Shown here piece after piece: positions 1-6,996 of a DNA stretch of 15,685 nucleotides; positions within the stretch are counted from its first letter, which is position 1, and the number at the start of each line of letters is the position of its first letter. Origin of the DNA: Micrococcales bacterium (GTDB taxonomy: Bacteria > Actinomycetota > Actinomycetes > S36-B12 > UBA5976); NCBI GenBank assembly GCA_024640585.1, contig JAHEEQ010000327.1:1-15685 (forward strand), in the 5' to 3' direction. The position numbers and the translations under genes were made by a program. The notes below the pieces were generated by a model. The model was not told where the DNA came from, made no database searches, and saw only the letters and a list, made by a program, of their open reading frames with translations.

Positions 1-67
1 CTCAGGTGGTTAGAGCGCTTCACTGATAATGAAGAGGTCGGAGGTTCAAGTCCTCCTAGGCCCACCA
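1..67 (+). tRNA. tRNA-Ile(GAU), 5' end truncated by the window edge
   Basis: The 3' portion of a tRNA is visible from the D-arm onward. The anticodon stem 18-22/30-34 (CTTCA/TGAAG) closes a seven-base loop with anticodon GAT at 25-27. The T-arm carries GGTTCAAGTCC, and the 3' side of the acceptor stem (TAGGCCC) runs into discriminator A64 and an encoded CCA at 65-67. About nine bases at the 5' end lie outside the window. It stands 67 bp before tRNA-Ala with no rRNA sequence between. In many Actinobacteria this pair lies outside the rRNA operons, after gyrA; applying that to this window is inference. Confidence 0.95.
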
Positions 68-134
68 GGAAGCCTTTCTCAACTGAGACAAGGGATCCAA
101 ACGTAGAAACACAGCAACAAATGCACCAAGACCC

Positions 135-207
135 GGGGATTTAGCTCAGTTGGTAGAGCACCTGCTTTGCAAGCAGGGGGTCAGGGGTTCGACCCCCCTA
201 ATCTCCA
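135..207 (+). tRNA. tRNA-Ala(UGC)
   Basis: A complete 73-base cloverleaf. The acceptor stem GGGGATT (135-141) pairs with AATCTCC (200-206) through one G-U pair, with discriminator A207. The anticodon stem 161-165/173-177 closes loop 166-172 with anticodon TGC at 168-170. The T-arm contains GGTTCGACC. Unlike the tRNA-Ile upstream, CCA is not encoded (207 is followed by CAA), so the end must be added by the CCA-adding enzyme. It probably shares a transcript with tRNA-Ile. It is also the last apparently conserved gene before the polysaccharide cluster. Confidence 0.96.
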
Positions 208-342
208 CAAATTTGAAATGGACTTCCTACGTACGGTCTATTTTTATTTTTAGTGGCATTCCCTGAGCTCATACGAAGTTTCACATCCAAATGCCCAGCG
301 TTGAAAAATCGAGATCTTGTATTAAACATTCTGGCCGTAAAA

Positions 343-371
343 TTGACCTAAGTCATGTGTCTAATTAGGGT
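343..371 (+). promoter_or_regulatory. Candidate promoter of the GtrB-like glycosyltransferase gene
   Basis: A -35-like TTGACC (343-348) is followed by a 17-bp spacer and TAGGGT (366-371), which fits the TANNNT -10 pattern common in Actinobacteria. A start point about seven bases on would fall near A378, giving an almost leaderless transcript for the TTG start at 381. A weak Shine-Dalgarno-like AGGA (372-375) would then be lost from the mRNA, so either this promoter or that ribosome site is in use, not both. It is the best match in the 173-bp gap between tRNA-Ala and the gene. Confidence 0.45.
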
Positions 372-380
372 AGGAACAAT

Positions 381-1310
381 TTGTCAAAGCTCTCGATAGT
401 TGTGCCCGTCTACAACGAAGCGCCATCAATTAATTCGGTGGTCAATCGCATAAAAATTGCAGCCGAGGCAACGAGCCTTGAATGGGAAATCCTGTTTGTT
501 GATAATTGCAGTACCGACAAGACGAAAACCGAAATTCTTAGATTTGCAGAAAATGATAACCGCATAAAATACATACGATTTAGTCGAAACTTTGGGCCAA
601 GCGTAGAGGCATCAATAGACGCGGGATATAGACACGCTTCTGGAGATGCAATTATGGTCATCTATTCCGACTTGCAAGACCCGCCGGAATTAATTCCGCA
701 ATTTGTGGAAAAATGGAAATCAGGCTTTGACGTTGTATATGGGGTTCAAAAAACTCGAACCGGAGAGCCATTGTGGCGCAGAATTGCAGTGAAGATCTTT
801 TACAAAATCTTAAAAAATGTAAGCGACTCTCCAACGATGACGGACTCCGGCGACTTCAAACTGATTTCAAGAAGAGTATTGGAAGTGCTGATTGAGATGC
901 CTGAGAAGGCGAGATTTACGCGTGGACTAATCTCTTGGCTCGGCTTTCCTTCAGCGAGCATTGCCTACGATAGGCTGCCCAGGGACACTGGCAAAAGTAA
1001 AGCAAACTTTCTTGCGATTTCACGCACAGCAATTACAGCCGTTACGTCATTTTCGTTGAAGCCCTTACGGATCCTCTCAGGATTTGGAATATTGGTCACC
1101 TTACTTTCGCTAATTTTTATGTTCGCGCTAGTTGGGGGGGCTATTTTTGGAAAACCACAACCTGGCATTACGACATTGGCTTGCCTAGCATTACTTTCTC
1201 TCGGCTTGAACATGGGCGCACTAGGACTGATAGGAGAGTATTTGGGTCGAATACAACAGGAAGTTAAAAATCGGCCACTTTTTGTGATCGAGGAAAAGAT
1301 TAATTTCTAA
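381..1310 (+). CDS. Polyprenyl-phosphate sugar transferase, GT2 family (GtrB/ArnC/DPM1-like)
   Basis: A 309-residue inner-membrane glycosyltransferase expected to move a sugar from a nucleotide donor to undecaprenyl phosphate on the cytoplasmic face. The GT-A domain begins at once with SIVVPVYNE (5-13), followed by VDNCSTD (40-46). The signature DLQDPPE (97-103) gives the metal-binding DxxD. GDFKLISRR (157-165) and RDTGKSK (201-207) match conserved family blocks. Two hydrophobic segments (about 231-256 and 264-286) and GEYLGRI (285-291) form the usual C-terminal membrane part. The TTG start is favoured because the GT fold starts at residue 4-5 and no ATG precedes it. Its 3' end overlaps the opposing transketolase gene by 11 bp. 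The transferred sugar cannot be read from sequence; the adjacent CDP-sugar genes make a deoxysugar a reasonable guess. No GtrA-type flippase gene lies beside it. Confidence 0.9.
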   Translation: MSKLSIVVPVYNEAPSINSVVNRIKIAAEATSLEWEILFVDNCSTDKTKTEILRFAENDNRIKYIRFSRNFGPSVEASIDAGYRHASGDAIMVIYSDLQDPPELIPQFVEKWKSGFDVVYGVQKTRTGEPLWRRIAVKIFYKILKNVSDSPTMTDSGDFKLISRRVLEVLIEMPEKARFTRGLISWLGFPSASIAYDRLPRDTGKSKANFLAISRTAITAVTSFSLKPLRILSGFGILVTLLSLIFMFALVGGAIFGKPQPGITTLACLALLSLGLNMGALGLIGEYLGRIQQEVKNRPLFVIEEKINF

Positions 1311-2214
1311 GTAATTCGATTATTTTTGTTTCAATTCCTAATGGGCTTAATCCAGCTAGGTTACGTAAATGGTCGGCCTGGCCTGAGTCGCGTCGAATTT
1401 CATCTCTAAGACCTATGCCAAAAACCCTTTGAAATTGGCCCACTTCACGAAAGTATTCGTATATTGCGGAGTTAAGTCCACCAGTCATGGAATGTTCTTC
1501 GATAGAAATTGCCGTGGAAAACTGCTGGAGATTTATACCTGCCAGGTTTAGCGGCTTAATCTTTGGAATTGAAGCAACCTGAGAGTTTCTAATTACGTCG
1601 ATTTCGCTAGTTTTGGTGAGATCCAAAACCTGTGCAGCGACTGAGCCAGTGACTAATAGCAAAAGTGCATTACCAGGCTTTAGGATGTTGACATCGGGTA
1701 AGGTTTGAAAGTCGTTGGACGTGATGTTTGGTTCCCCATTTTTACCAAGGCGAAGGTAAGTCGGGCAAGGGTCGGCAAGAATTGTATTAATTGCAGCCCT
1801 TACTTCATTTGGATCACAGGGCGACAATACCCTCATTCCAGGCAGGGCTCGCATAACTGCAAGGTCTTCAATAGCGTGATGAGAGTAACCGAGAGAACCA
1901 TAAGCAAGTCCAGCTCCTACAGAGACAACCGTTACTGGTAATTCGTTGTAACAGACATCATTTCTGATCTGCTCAAGGCAGCGAAAAGTAGGGAAGTTTG
2001 CAATTGAATACACAAAGGGCAGGCGACCAGAATCTGCTAACCCAGCAGCCATACCCATCATGTTTTGCTCTGCCACACCAGCGTTGAGAAATTGGGTAGG
2101 GAACTTTTCGGCAAATTGTTCGATGACCCCATAGCCCAAATCACCGGTCATGAGAAATATATTTGGGTTTTTTGAAGCAGCTTTTTCGAGCTCTTTGATG
2201 AATGCATCTCTCAA
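1300..2214 (-). CDS. Split transketolase, C-terminal subunit
   Basis: A 304-residue protein equal to the pyrimidine-binding plus C-terminal domains of transketolase. GDLGYGV (24-30) and NAGVAEQNMMGMAAGLA (44-60) hold the glutamate (E49) that activates the thiamine diphosphate aminopyrimidine. HHAIEDLAVMRALPGM (112-127) is the family's substrate-channel loop, and SIEEH (237-241) lies in the C-terminal domain. It must pair with the N-terminal subunit encoded just upstream. The TTG start overlaps that gene's TGA as TTGA, so translation is probably coupled. Located last in a sugar-nucleotide operon, it is unlikely to be the pentose-phosphate enzyme; two-carbon transfer onto a nucleotide sugar is my inference. 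The 3' end runs 11 bp into the opposing glycosyltransferase gene, and no terminator is visible between them. A DXS-type role is less likely because DXS is normally a single chain. Confidence 0.88.
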   Translation of the reverse strand: MRDAFIKELEKAASKNPNIFLMTGDLGYGVIEQFAEKFPTQFLNAGVAEQNMMGMAAGLADSGRLPFVYSIANFPTFRCLEQIRNDVCYNELPVTVVSVGAGLAYGSLGYSHHAIEDLAVMRALPGMRVLSPCDPNEVRAAINTILADPCPTYLRLGKNGEPNITSNDFQTLPDVNILKPGNALLLLVTGSVAAQVLDLTKTSEIDVIRNSQVASIPKIKPLNLAGINLQQFSTAISIEEHSMTGGLNSAIYEYFREVGQFQRVFGIGLRDEIRRDSGQADHLRNLAGLSPLGIETKIIELLRN

Positions 2215-3020
2215 TTCATGCCTTCTAACTCCAAAAGTGCCTTTGAGAGCAATTCACCTGACGGAGATTTGTAGTGCCACAAAACCGTATTCTCCATGAA
2301 CGAAACCCCATAGCCCTTAATTGTGTTGCAGATCACCACTTTGGGACAGGTTCTAGTACCGAGGTCTCCGAAGACAGCATTGTGAATCTCCTGGTGATTA
2401 TGCCCATCTACCACTTCAACTGTCCACCCAAAAGAGAGCCATTTTGAAGTAAAAGGTTCAAGAGAAATTGTGGATTCAGTGCTCCCGAGTGATTGCAGTC
2501 CATTTCTATCCACTAAAACCGTTAAGTTAGCAAGCTTTAAATGGGAGGCGACTAGGGCAGCCTCCCAGTTACTCCCTTCGTCACATTCACCGTCGGACAA
2601 GACAACAAAGAAGTTCTTACTCTGCTTATCTAAATTTGCGGCATAAGCCTTGCCAGTAGCAAAAGGCAAAGCATGACCCAATGAACCGGTTGAAAGATTA
2701 ACACCTGGGACCCCGTGCTTATTTACATGACCAATTAGAGGGGAGTCATTTTCGCAATATTCGTCTAGCCATTCTTTAGGAAACACCCCAGCATTCGCCA
2801 TAACAGCGTAGGTGCCGGCAGCAGCGTGCCCCTTTGATACATAAAAAGATTTAAGGTCAAGAAATGACTTAAGACTAGGGTTCCCTAATCCGTCGTAAAG
2901 CACTGCCAGCATGTCAATTATTGACAATGAAGACCCAATGTGAGCCGCTTTGGCGCTAGCAGTCATTTTTACTGCACTAATTCGCGAGGCATTTGCCAGC
3001 TTTTCTGAGGTTGTTGTCAT
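2211..3020 (-). CDS. Split transketolase, N-terminal (thiamine-diphosphate-binding) subunit
   Basis: A 269-residue protein equal to the diphosphate-binding domain of transketolase. Visible motifs are AAHIGSSLS (25-33, active-site His27), SKGHAAAG (62-69, His65), GSLGHALPFATG (112-123, His116), and the thiamine/metal site SDGECDEGSNWEAA (142-155) completed by DRN (171-173). DGHN (205-208) and NTIKGYG (232-238) are also typical. Together with the C-terminal subunit it should form a heteromeric ketol-transferring enzyme in the cytoplasm. It overlaps the upstream fusion gene by ATGA and the downstream subunit by TTGA, strong signs of one operon and stoichiometric expression. Split transketolases occur in primary metabolism and in secondary and polysaccharide clusters. 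The surrounding CDP-deoxysugar genes favour the latter here. The acceptor substrate cannot be read from sequence. Confidence 0.9.
   Translation of the reverse strand: MTTTSEKLANASRISAVKMTASAKAAHIGSSLSIIDMLAVLYDGLGNPSLKSFLDLKSFYVSKGHAAAGTYAVMANAGVFPKEWLDEYCENDSPLIGHVNKHGVPGVNLSTGSLGHALPFATGKAYAANLDKQSKNFFVVLSDGECDEGSNWEAALVASHLKLANLTVLVDRNGLQSLGSTESTISLEPFTSKWLSFGWTVEVVDGHNHQEIHNAVFGDLGTRTCPKVVICNTIKGYGVSFMENTVLWHYKSPSGELLSKALLELEGMN
2221..2226 (-). promoter_or_regulatory. Shine-Dalgarno supporting the TTG start of the transketolase C subunit
   Basis: On the minus strand AGAAGG lies six bases before the TTG at 2214-2212, inside the end of the upstream subunit gene. It supports TTG as the true start, since no ATG or GTG is available in that frame close by. 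Confidence 0.5.
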
Positions 3021-4819
3021 GAAATTTGACTTCTAACAGCTTCTCCTATTTTGGCGACTGAAGCTCTCGTCAATCCCACTCCGCTAGGCAAGTTAATCGC
3101 ATTCCTTCCTATCTCGAGCGCAATTGGACCCGGTTTGGAGGGGACTGGCCAAAATTCATATTGACTTATTGCTGGAAACGCGGGACGAGAATCAATCCCT
3201 CCCGCCCTTAGCTTCAATATGAAATCATCCCTGTTGAGGCCGGTTTCACTCCCCAGAACAATTGACGACATCCAGTGAATTGAGCGAGTACCGGGTTCTT
3301 CGAATTGCATGCGAACGCCGTCAATCCCCTGGAACTCCTCTTCGTACCACTGACGAATTCTCCGTTTACGGCTGATTTGATTTTCAGCTCTATGAAGTTG
3401 GCCAAGTCCCAAAGCGGCCGTTGCGTTTGACATTTTATATTTGTATCCAAGTTCTTCAATCCAGAAAGTACCAGGCCTTCTTCCATGGTCTTGGAGTTTG
3501 CGAGCTCGAGCGTAAAGCTCCGGATTACTTGTGACAATCATGCCGCCTTCGCCGGTTACAAGCATCTTTGCGCCCTGAAAGCTATAACATCCAAAATCAC
3601 CAAAAGTTCCGACCGCCTGGTCGCCTACAAGTGAACCAATTGCAGGAGCCGCATCCTCAACCACGAAAAGGCTGTACTTTTTAGCGATGGCCATAATTGC
3701 CGGCATTTGTGCAGCAAATCCGTACAAGTGAACCGGGACGATGGCCTTTGTTTTTTCGGTGATGACTGCCTCTATATTCTTCTCAGTAATCAACCAACTT
3801 GCTGGATCAACGTCTGCAAAAACAGGAGTTGCGCCAACGTATCTGACGGCTGAGGCAGTAGCGACCCAGGTAATTTCTGGAACGATAACTTCATCTCCTG
3901 GACCTATGCCCAGAGACAAAAGAGAAAGATGAAGGGCACCAGTGCAACTACTTGTTGCCATGGCAAATTCGGCACCGACGTAATCTGCGAATTCTTTTTC
4001 AAAAGACGATAGATAGTCTGAATGACGAGAGTTCCAGCCATTCGAAATCGCATCAAACGAAAAAGCTTTTTCTTTAGCGCCTATGTCCGGACCAGCAGTG
4101 AGAATTAGGTCCGGAACTCCTTGCCCACTAATTAGGGATTTTTCTAAAACTAAGAACTGATCAACTTCCGGTTGTCCCGGAACTAGATTCACAAAGCCGG
4201 TATCTTCATTTTTTGCGAGAGGAATTGAAGATTTTTCAATGTATCCAAGTCGTTGATAAAAACCGACCGCTCTAGAGTTTGACTTCAGTACCCTCAAAGT
4301 TAGGGATTCGACTGAAAATTCCTGTTCAGCAAATTTTTCAATACGCTTCATACAGGAGGCCATAATTCCAGGAACATCCGGAACTCCACGCAGGACATTG
4401 TCAATTTCGAGCGAATTTGTATTTCCGTCATAGACCAAGCCAATGTGCCCTAACGGACGAAGGTGTAAATCTACAATCCAAAAAAGCAGTCGCCCTGCAT
4501 TTTCAATTACCGCATTAGCCAACCAATTTCGTGTTCCGTCAAACGTGACTGGAAACCTAGTTGGATAGGCGTACTCATGATCTGCCCTCCATTTTCCCAG
4601 AAGAGTAATTTTATGATTGTCGTAATTATCAAGGCGACCCATCGGCAATAGGTAGCCTACAAGTACACCATCATCATTTGGAACTTCGACTGCTCTGCCA
4701 GCAAGGTCTGTTAAATTTACGCTTGACTTATAGAAATCTGCAGTTTGTTTGAAGTAAGTTTCCAATTCAAATTTTGCAATTGGCGTTGCTTTAGAGTTCA
4801 TTTTTACCAAATTTTCCAT
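3017..4819 (-). CDS. Bifunctional GNAT N-acetyltransferase / DegT-DnrJ-EryC1-StrS sugar aminotransferase fusion
   Basis: A 600-residue two-domain protein. Residues about 45-230 form a GNAT domain: GHIGLVY (124-130), EIDNVLRG (138-145) and the C-terminal acetyl-CoA-fold block NSRAVGFYQRLGY (181-193). Residues about 240-600 are a complete fold-type I PLP aminotransferase of the sugar family. VVEDAAPAIGS (386-396) has the Asp that contacts the PLP ring nitrogen. SFQGAK (413-418) supplies the Schiff-base lysine K418, followed by GEGGM (423-427) and KMSNATAALGLGQL (462-475). The likely role is to aminate a keto-sugar nucleotide and acetylate the new amine in one polypeptide. The aminotransferase part is close to the normal family length, so nothing appears lost by the fusion. 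The start overlaps rfbF by 16 bp. Which carbonyl is used is unknown; the split transketolase next door suggests a side-chain ketone. A C4 amino sugar is the main alternative. Confidence 0.88.
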   Translation of the reverse strand: MENLVKMNSKATPIAKFELETYFKQTADFYKSSVNLTDLAGRAVEVPNDDGVLVGYLLPMGRLDNYDNHKITLLGKWRADHEYAYPTRFPVTFDGTRNWLANAVIENAGRLLFWIVDLHLRPLGHIGLVYDGNTNSLEIDNVLRGVPDVPGIMASCMKRIEKFAEQEFSVESLTLRVLKSNSRAVGFYQRLGYIEKSSIPLAKNEDTGFVNLVPGQPEVDQFLVLEKSLISGQGVPDLILTAGPDIGAKEKAFSFDAISNGWNSRHSDYLSSFEKEFADYVGAEFAMATSSCTGALHLSLLSLGIGPGDEVIVPEITWVATASAVRYVGATPVFADVDPASWLITEKNIEAVITEKTKAIVPVHLYGFAAQMPAIMAIAKKYSLFVVEDAAPAIGSLVGDQAVGTFGDFGCYSFQGAKMLVTGEGGMIVTSNPELYARARKLQDHGRRPGTFWIEELGYKYKMSNATAALGLGQLHRAENQISRKRRIRQWYEEEFQGIDGVRMQFEEPGTRSIHWMSSIVLGSETGLNRDDFILKLRAGGIDSRPAFPAISQYEFWPVPSKPGPIALEIGRNAINLPSGVGLTRASVAKIGEAVRSQIS

Positions 4820-5574
4820 GGGGCTTTCCCTGAATTCCAGGCAGCATTTAACATTTGAGATTCTCTATATGTATCCATGGGTTGCCAAAAACCATTATGG
4901 CGATACGTGTTAACCTGTCCCGCTTGTGCCAAGTCACGAAGAGGCGCTTCTTCTAATACGGAATCGTCATCTAGGTAATTGAAGATGGATTGATTAAAGA
5001 TGAAGTATCCAATGTTGATCCAGTCTTGAACTTGAGGTTTCTCTCTAAATGCGACCACTTGTCCAAGCTGATCTGTGTCTACTACCCCAAATCGACTGGT
5101 GGGTTGAACGCATGTCATTGTTGCAACTTTATTCATATTTCTGTGGGATTTGACGAGGGCTGACAGGTCAACATCTGCAATTCCATCACCATACGTGCAT
5201 AAGAACGGCCCATCATCAAGATATCTTTCTATCTTCTTGATGCGCCCACCAGTATTTGTCTCTGGTCCAGTATCAGCGACAGTCACAGTCCAGCTCATCT
5301 CATCATGAGGACCGTGATAAGTTATGCGATCATGATCGCCTAATTTGACAGTGAAATCTGAATTTTCAAGGGCGTAGTTATAAAAATAGTGCTTGATCAT
5401 TTCTGCTTTGTATCCAGCGCAAATAACAAAATCATTTATGCCTTGTGCTCCAAGAACCTTCATTATGTGCCACAAAACTGGTCGCCCTCCAACTTCAACC
5501 ATAGGTTTTGGTCGAAATTCTGTTTCTTCTCGCATACGGGTGCCAAGCCCCCCTGCTAACAAAACTGCCTTCAT
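4804..5574 (-). CDS. rfbF: Glucose-1-phosphate cytidylyltransferase
   Basis: A 256-residue cytoplasmic enzyme that joins CTP and glucose 1-phosphate into CDP-glucose, the entry to CDP-3,6-dideoxyhexoses. The nucleotidyltransferase signature LAGGLGTRMREET (6-18) is followed by RPKPMVEVGGRPVLWHIMK (21-39) and the metal-site YGDGIADVD (128-136). REKPQ (197-201) and NIGYFIFN (207-214) belong to the RfbF family; GFWQPMDT (248-255 region) closes the substrate pocket. Length matches known RfbF (about 257). A purine-rich GGGGAAAG ten bases before the ATG supports the start. It is first in the minus-strand operon and divergent from rfbH-rfbG, so one pathway is split over two promoters. The cytidylyl assignment rests on family resemblance plus the neighbouring CDP-glucose dehydratase. 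Confidence 0.93.
   Translation of the reverse strand: MKAVLLAGGLGTRMREETEFRPKPMVEVGGRPVLWHIMKVLGAQGINDFVICAGYKAEMIKHYFYNYALENSDFTVKLGDHDRITYHGPHDEMSWTVTVADTGPETNTGGRIKKIERYLDDGPFLCTYGDGIADVDLSALVKSHRNMNKVATMTCVQPTSRFGVVDTDQLGQVVAFREKPQVQDWINIGYFIFNQSIFNYLDDDSVLEEAPLRDLAQAGQVNTYRHNGFWQPMDTYRESQMLNAAWNSGKAPWKIW
4824..4831 (-). promoter_or_regulatory. Shine-Dalgarno fixing the start of the GNAT-aminotransferase fusion
   Basis: Minus-strand AGGGAAAG ends four bases before the ATG at 4819. The next in-frame ATG (4801) has no such element, so the 16-bp overlap with rfbF is favoured as real. Confidence 0.5.
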
Positions 5575-5683
5575 ATTGCGACCACTTTCCCCTTATTTAA
5601 GTCAAGAATTTCAACACAAACTTCTAACTAAGAGAATAGGACTAAAATCTAAGCAATAACGAGAAAGACTAGGGCTACCTTCT
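5575..5683. promoter_or_regulatory. Divergent intergenic region between rfbF and rfbH operons
   Basis: These 109 bp are the only noncoding space between the two divergent operons and should carry both promoters. The plus strand shows TAAAAT (5643-5648), and the minus strand TATTCT (plus positions 5638-5633). Both fit TANNNT, but neither has a convincing -35 at 16-18 bp. A purine-rich ribosome site for rfbF lies at its left end. The presence of promoters is inferred from gene order; the exact boxes are uncertain. Confidence 0.5.
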
Positions 5684-6994
5684 ATGAACCAAGAAGACTT
5701 TCGAGAACGAATCCTAGGTGAAGTTTCAAAGTTTGCTGAAGTTGAGTTAAAGAAGACCTCCTTTATTCGCGGTAAATCGGTGGTTCCTGTATCTGGAAAA
5801 GTGCTATTTCCTGATGACTACGCTGCTCTTGTAGATGCTTCCCTTGATGGTTGGCTAACTGCAGGGAGATTTCACGAAGAATTTCAGCGACAACTATCAA
5901 GATATGTCGGTGCACGAAGCGCGGTGTTTGTAAATAGCGGTTCAAGCGCCAACTTGGTCGCTTTGAGTGCCCTAACCAGTCAAAAACTCGGTAAAAGAGC
6001 TTTGAAACCAGGGGACGAGGTAGTAACAGTAGCGGCGGGATTCCCCACTACGGTGAACCCAATAATTCAAAATGGTTTGATACCGGTAGTGGTAGATATC
6101 GAGTTAGGGACCTACGACGCCATTTCAGAACAGCTCAGGGAGGCAATTGGCCCAAAAACTAAGGCCATCATGATGGCGCACACCCTTGGAAACCCATTTG
6201 ACCTTGACACTGTCCAGTCTTTGTGCCGAGAAAATGATTTATGGCTAATTGAGGATTCTTGCGATGCCTTGGGATCAACTTATGGCGGTAAGAAAACCGG
6301 TAGTTTCGGCGACACAGCTACTTTGAGTTTTTATCCAGCACATCACATAACAACGGGCGAGGGGGGCGCAGTTTTTGTTAAATCGCCCCTAGTGCGAAAG
6401 CAAGTTGAATCCTTTAGGGACTGGGGAAGAGACTGCTACTGTGAAACCGGCCACGACGACACATGCCAAAAAAGATTCGAATGGCAGTTAGGTGACTTAC
6501 CACGTGGCTACGACCATAAATACATTTATAGTCACATTGGCTACAACTTGAAGGCAACAGACATGCAAGCTGCATTGGGCCTCTCGCAGCTAAAGAAAAT
6601 AGAATTATTTACTGCTGCCAGGAAACGGAATTTTGAATATTTGAAATCAAAACTTATAGGTGTCCAGGGCCTAATCCTTCCGAAGGCGACTTTCAATTCA
6701 GACCCATCATGGTTCGGCTACCCCATAACTTTAGACCCGGCTAGCCCAGTAGACAGAGCGGGGTTACTCAAGTTTTTGGATTCGCGGAAAATTGGGTCGA
6801 GGCTACTATTTGCAGGAAATCTTTTGAAACAACCCGCGTACCGAAACGTAGATTTTAGAGTTGTTGGAAATCTGGAAAATACCGATATTGTCATGAATCG
6901 AACTTTTTGGGTGGGTACCTACCCGGGCTTGACATTCGAGATGCTTGATTTTATTGCCGAATCTATCGCTGAATACGTTCAAAGTTATAAATAA
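5684..6994 (+). CDS. rfbH: CDP-4-keto-6-deoxy-D-glucose-3-dehydrase (E1, RfbH/DdhC)
   Basis: A 436-residue PMP- and [2Fe-2S]-dependent enzyme that removes the C3 hydroxyl of CDP-4-keto-6-deoxyglucose. The fold is that of DegT aminotransferases, with NSGSSANLVAL (84-94) and IEDSCDALGS (189-198, Asp191). The PLP lysine is replaced by histidine in SFYPAHHITTGEGG (215-228; His220 at the expected place). The four cluster cysteines C193, C251, C253 and C261 reproduce the family spacing C-X57-C-X1-C-X7-C exactly, which separates it from ordinary sugar aminotransferases and from ColD. Length equals characterised E1 (about 437). E1 needs electrons from an E3-type flavin/iron-sulfur reductase (RfbI/DdhD/AscD), which is not in this window. 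It is first in the plus-strand operon, two bases ahead of rfbG. Confidence 0.95.
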   Translation: MNQEDFRERILGEVSKFAEVELKKTSFIRGKSVVPVSGKVLFPDDYAALVDASLDGWLTAGRFHEEFQRQLSRYVGARSAVFVNSGSSANLVALSALTSQKLGKRALKPGDEVVTVAAGFPTTVNPIIQNGLIPVVVDIELGTYDAISEQLREAIGPKTKAIMMAHTLGNPFDLDTVQSLCRENDLWLIEDSCDALGSTYGGKKTGSFGDTATLSFYPAHHITTGEGGAVFVKSPLVRKQVESFRDWGRDCYCETGHDDTCQKRFEWQLGDLPRGYDHKYIYSHIGYNLKATDMQAALGLSQLKKIELFTAARKRNFEYLKSKLIGVQGLILPKATFNSDPSWFGYPITLDPASPVDRAGLLKFLDSRKIGSRLLFAGNLLKQPAYRNVDFRVVGNLENTDIVMNRTFWVGTYPGLTFEMLDFIAESIAEYVQSYK

Positions 6995-6996
6995 CC

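Noticed and set aside
220..253. T-rich tract after tRNA-Ala as an intrinsic terminator
   Set aside because: The run TATTTTTATTTTTA is present, but the preceding bases form no stable GC-rich stem, only a short weak pairing around GGAC/GGTCT. Not enough for a terminator call.
3214..3537. Open frame of 107 codons on the minus strand inside the fusion gene, and similar antisense or frame-shifted frames elsewhere
   Set aside because: They lie wholly inside genes with clear conserved motifs, have no family resemblance or ribosome sites, and are expected by chance.
4799..4801. Second in-frame ATG as the start of the GNAT-aminotransferase fusion
   Set aside because: It would remove the overlap with rfbF, but it has no ribosome site, while the ATG at 4819 has AGGGAAAG at good spacing.
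1300..4819. Kanosamine/AHBA-type pathway, where a split transketolase also meets an aminotransferase (as in rifamycin synthesis)
   Set aside because: No aminoDHAP/aminoDAHP synthase, AHBA synthase-like partner set or polyketide genes are present; the neighbours are CDP-deoxysugar and polysaccharide genes.
5684..6994. Reading the RfbH gene as an ordinary DegT aminotransferase or a ColD-type dehydratase
   Set aside because: Lysine is replaced by histidine and the four iron-sulfur cysteines are at the exact E1 spacing, which ordinary aminotransferases and ColD lack.
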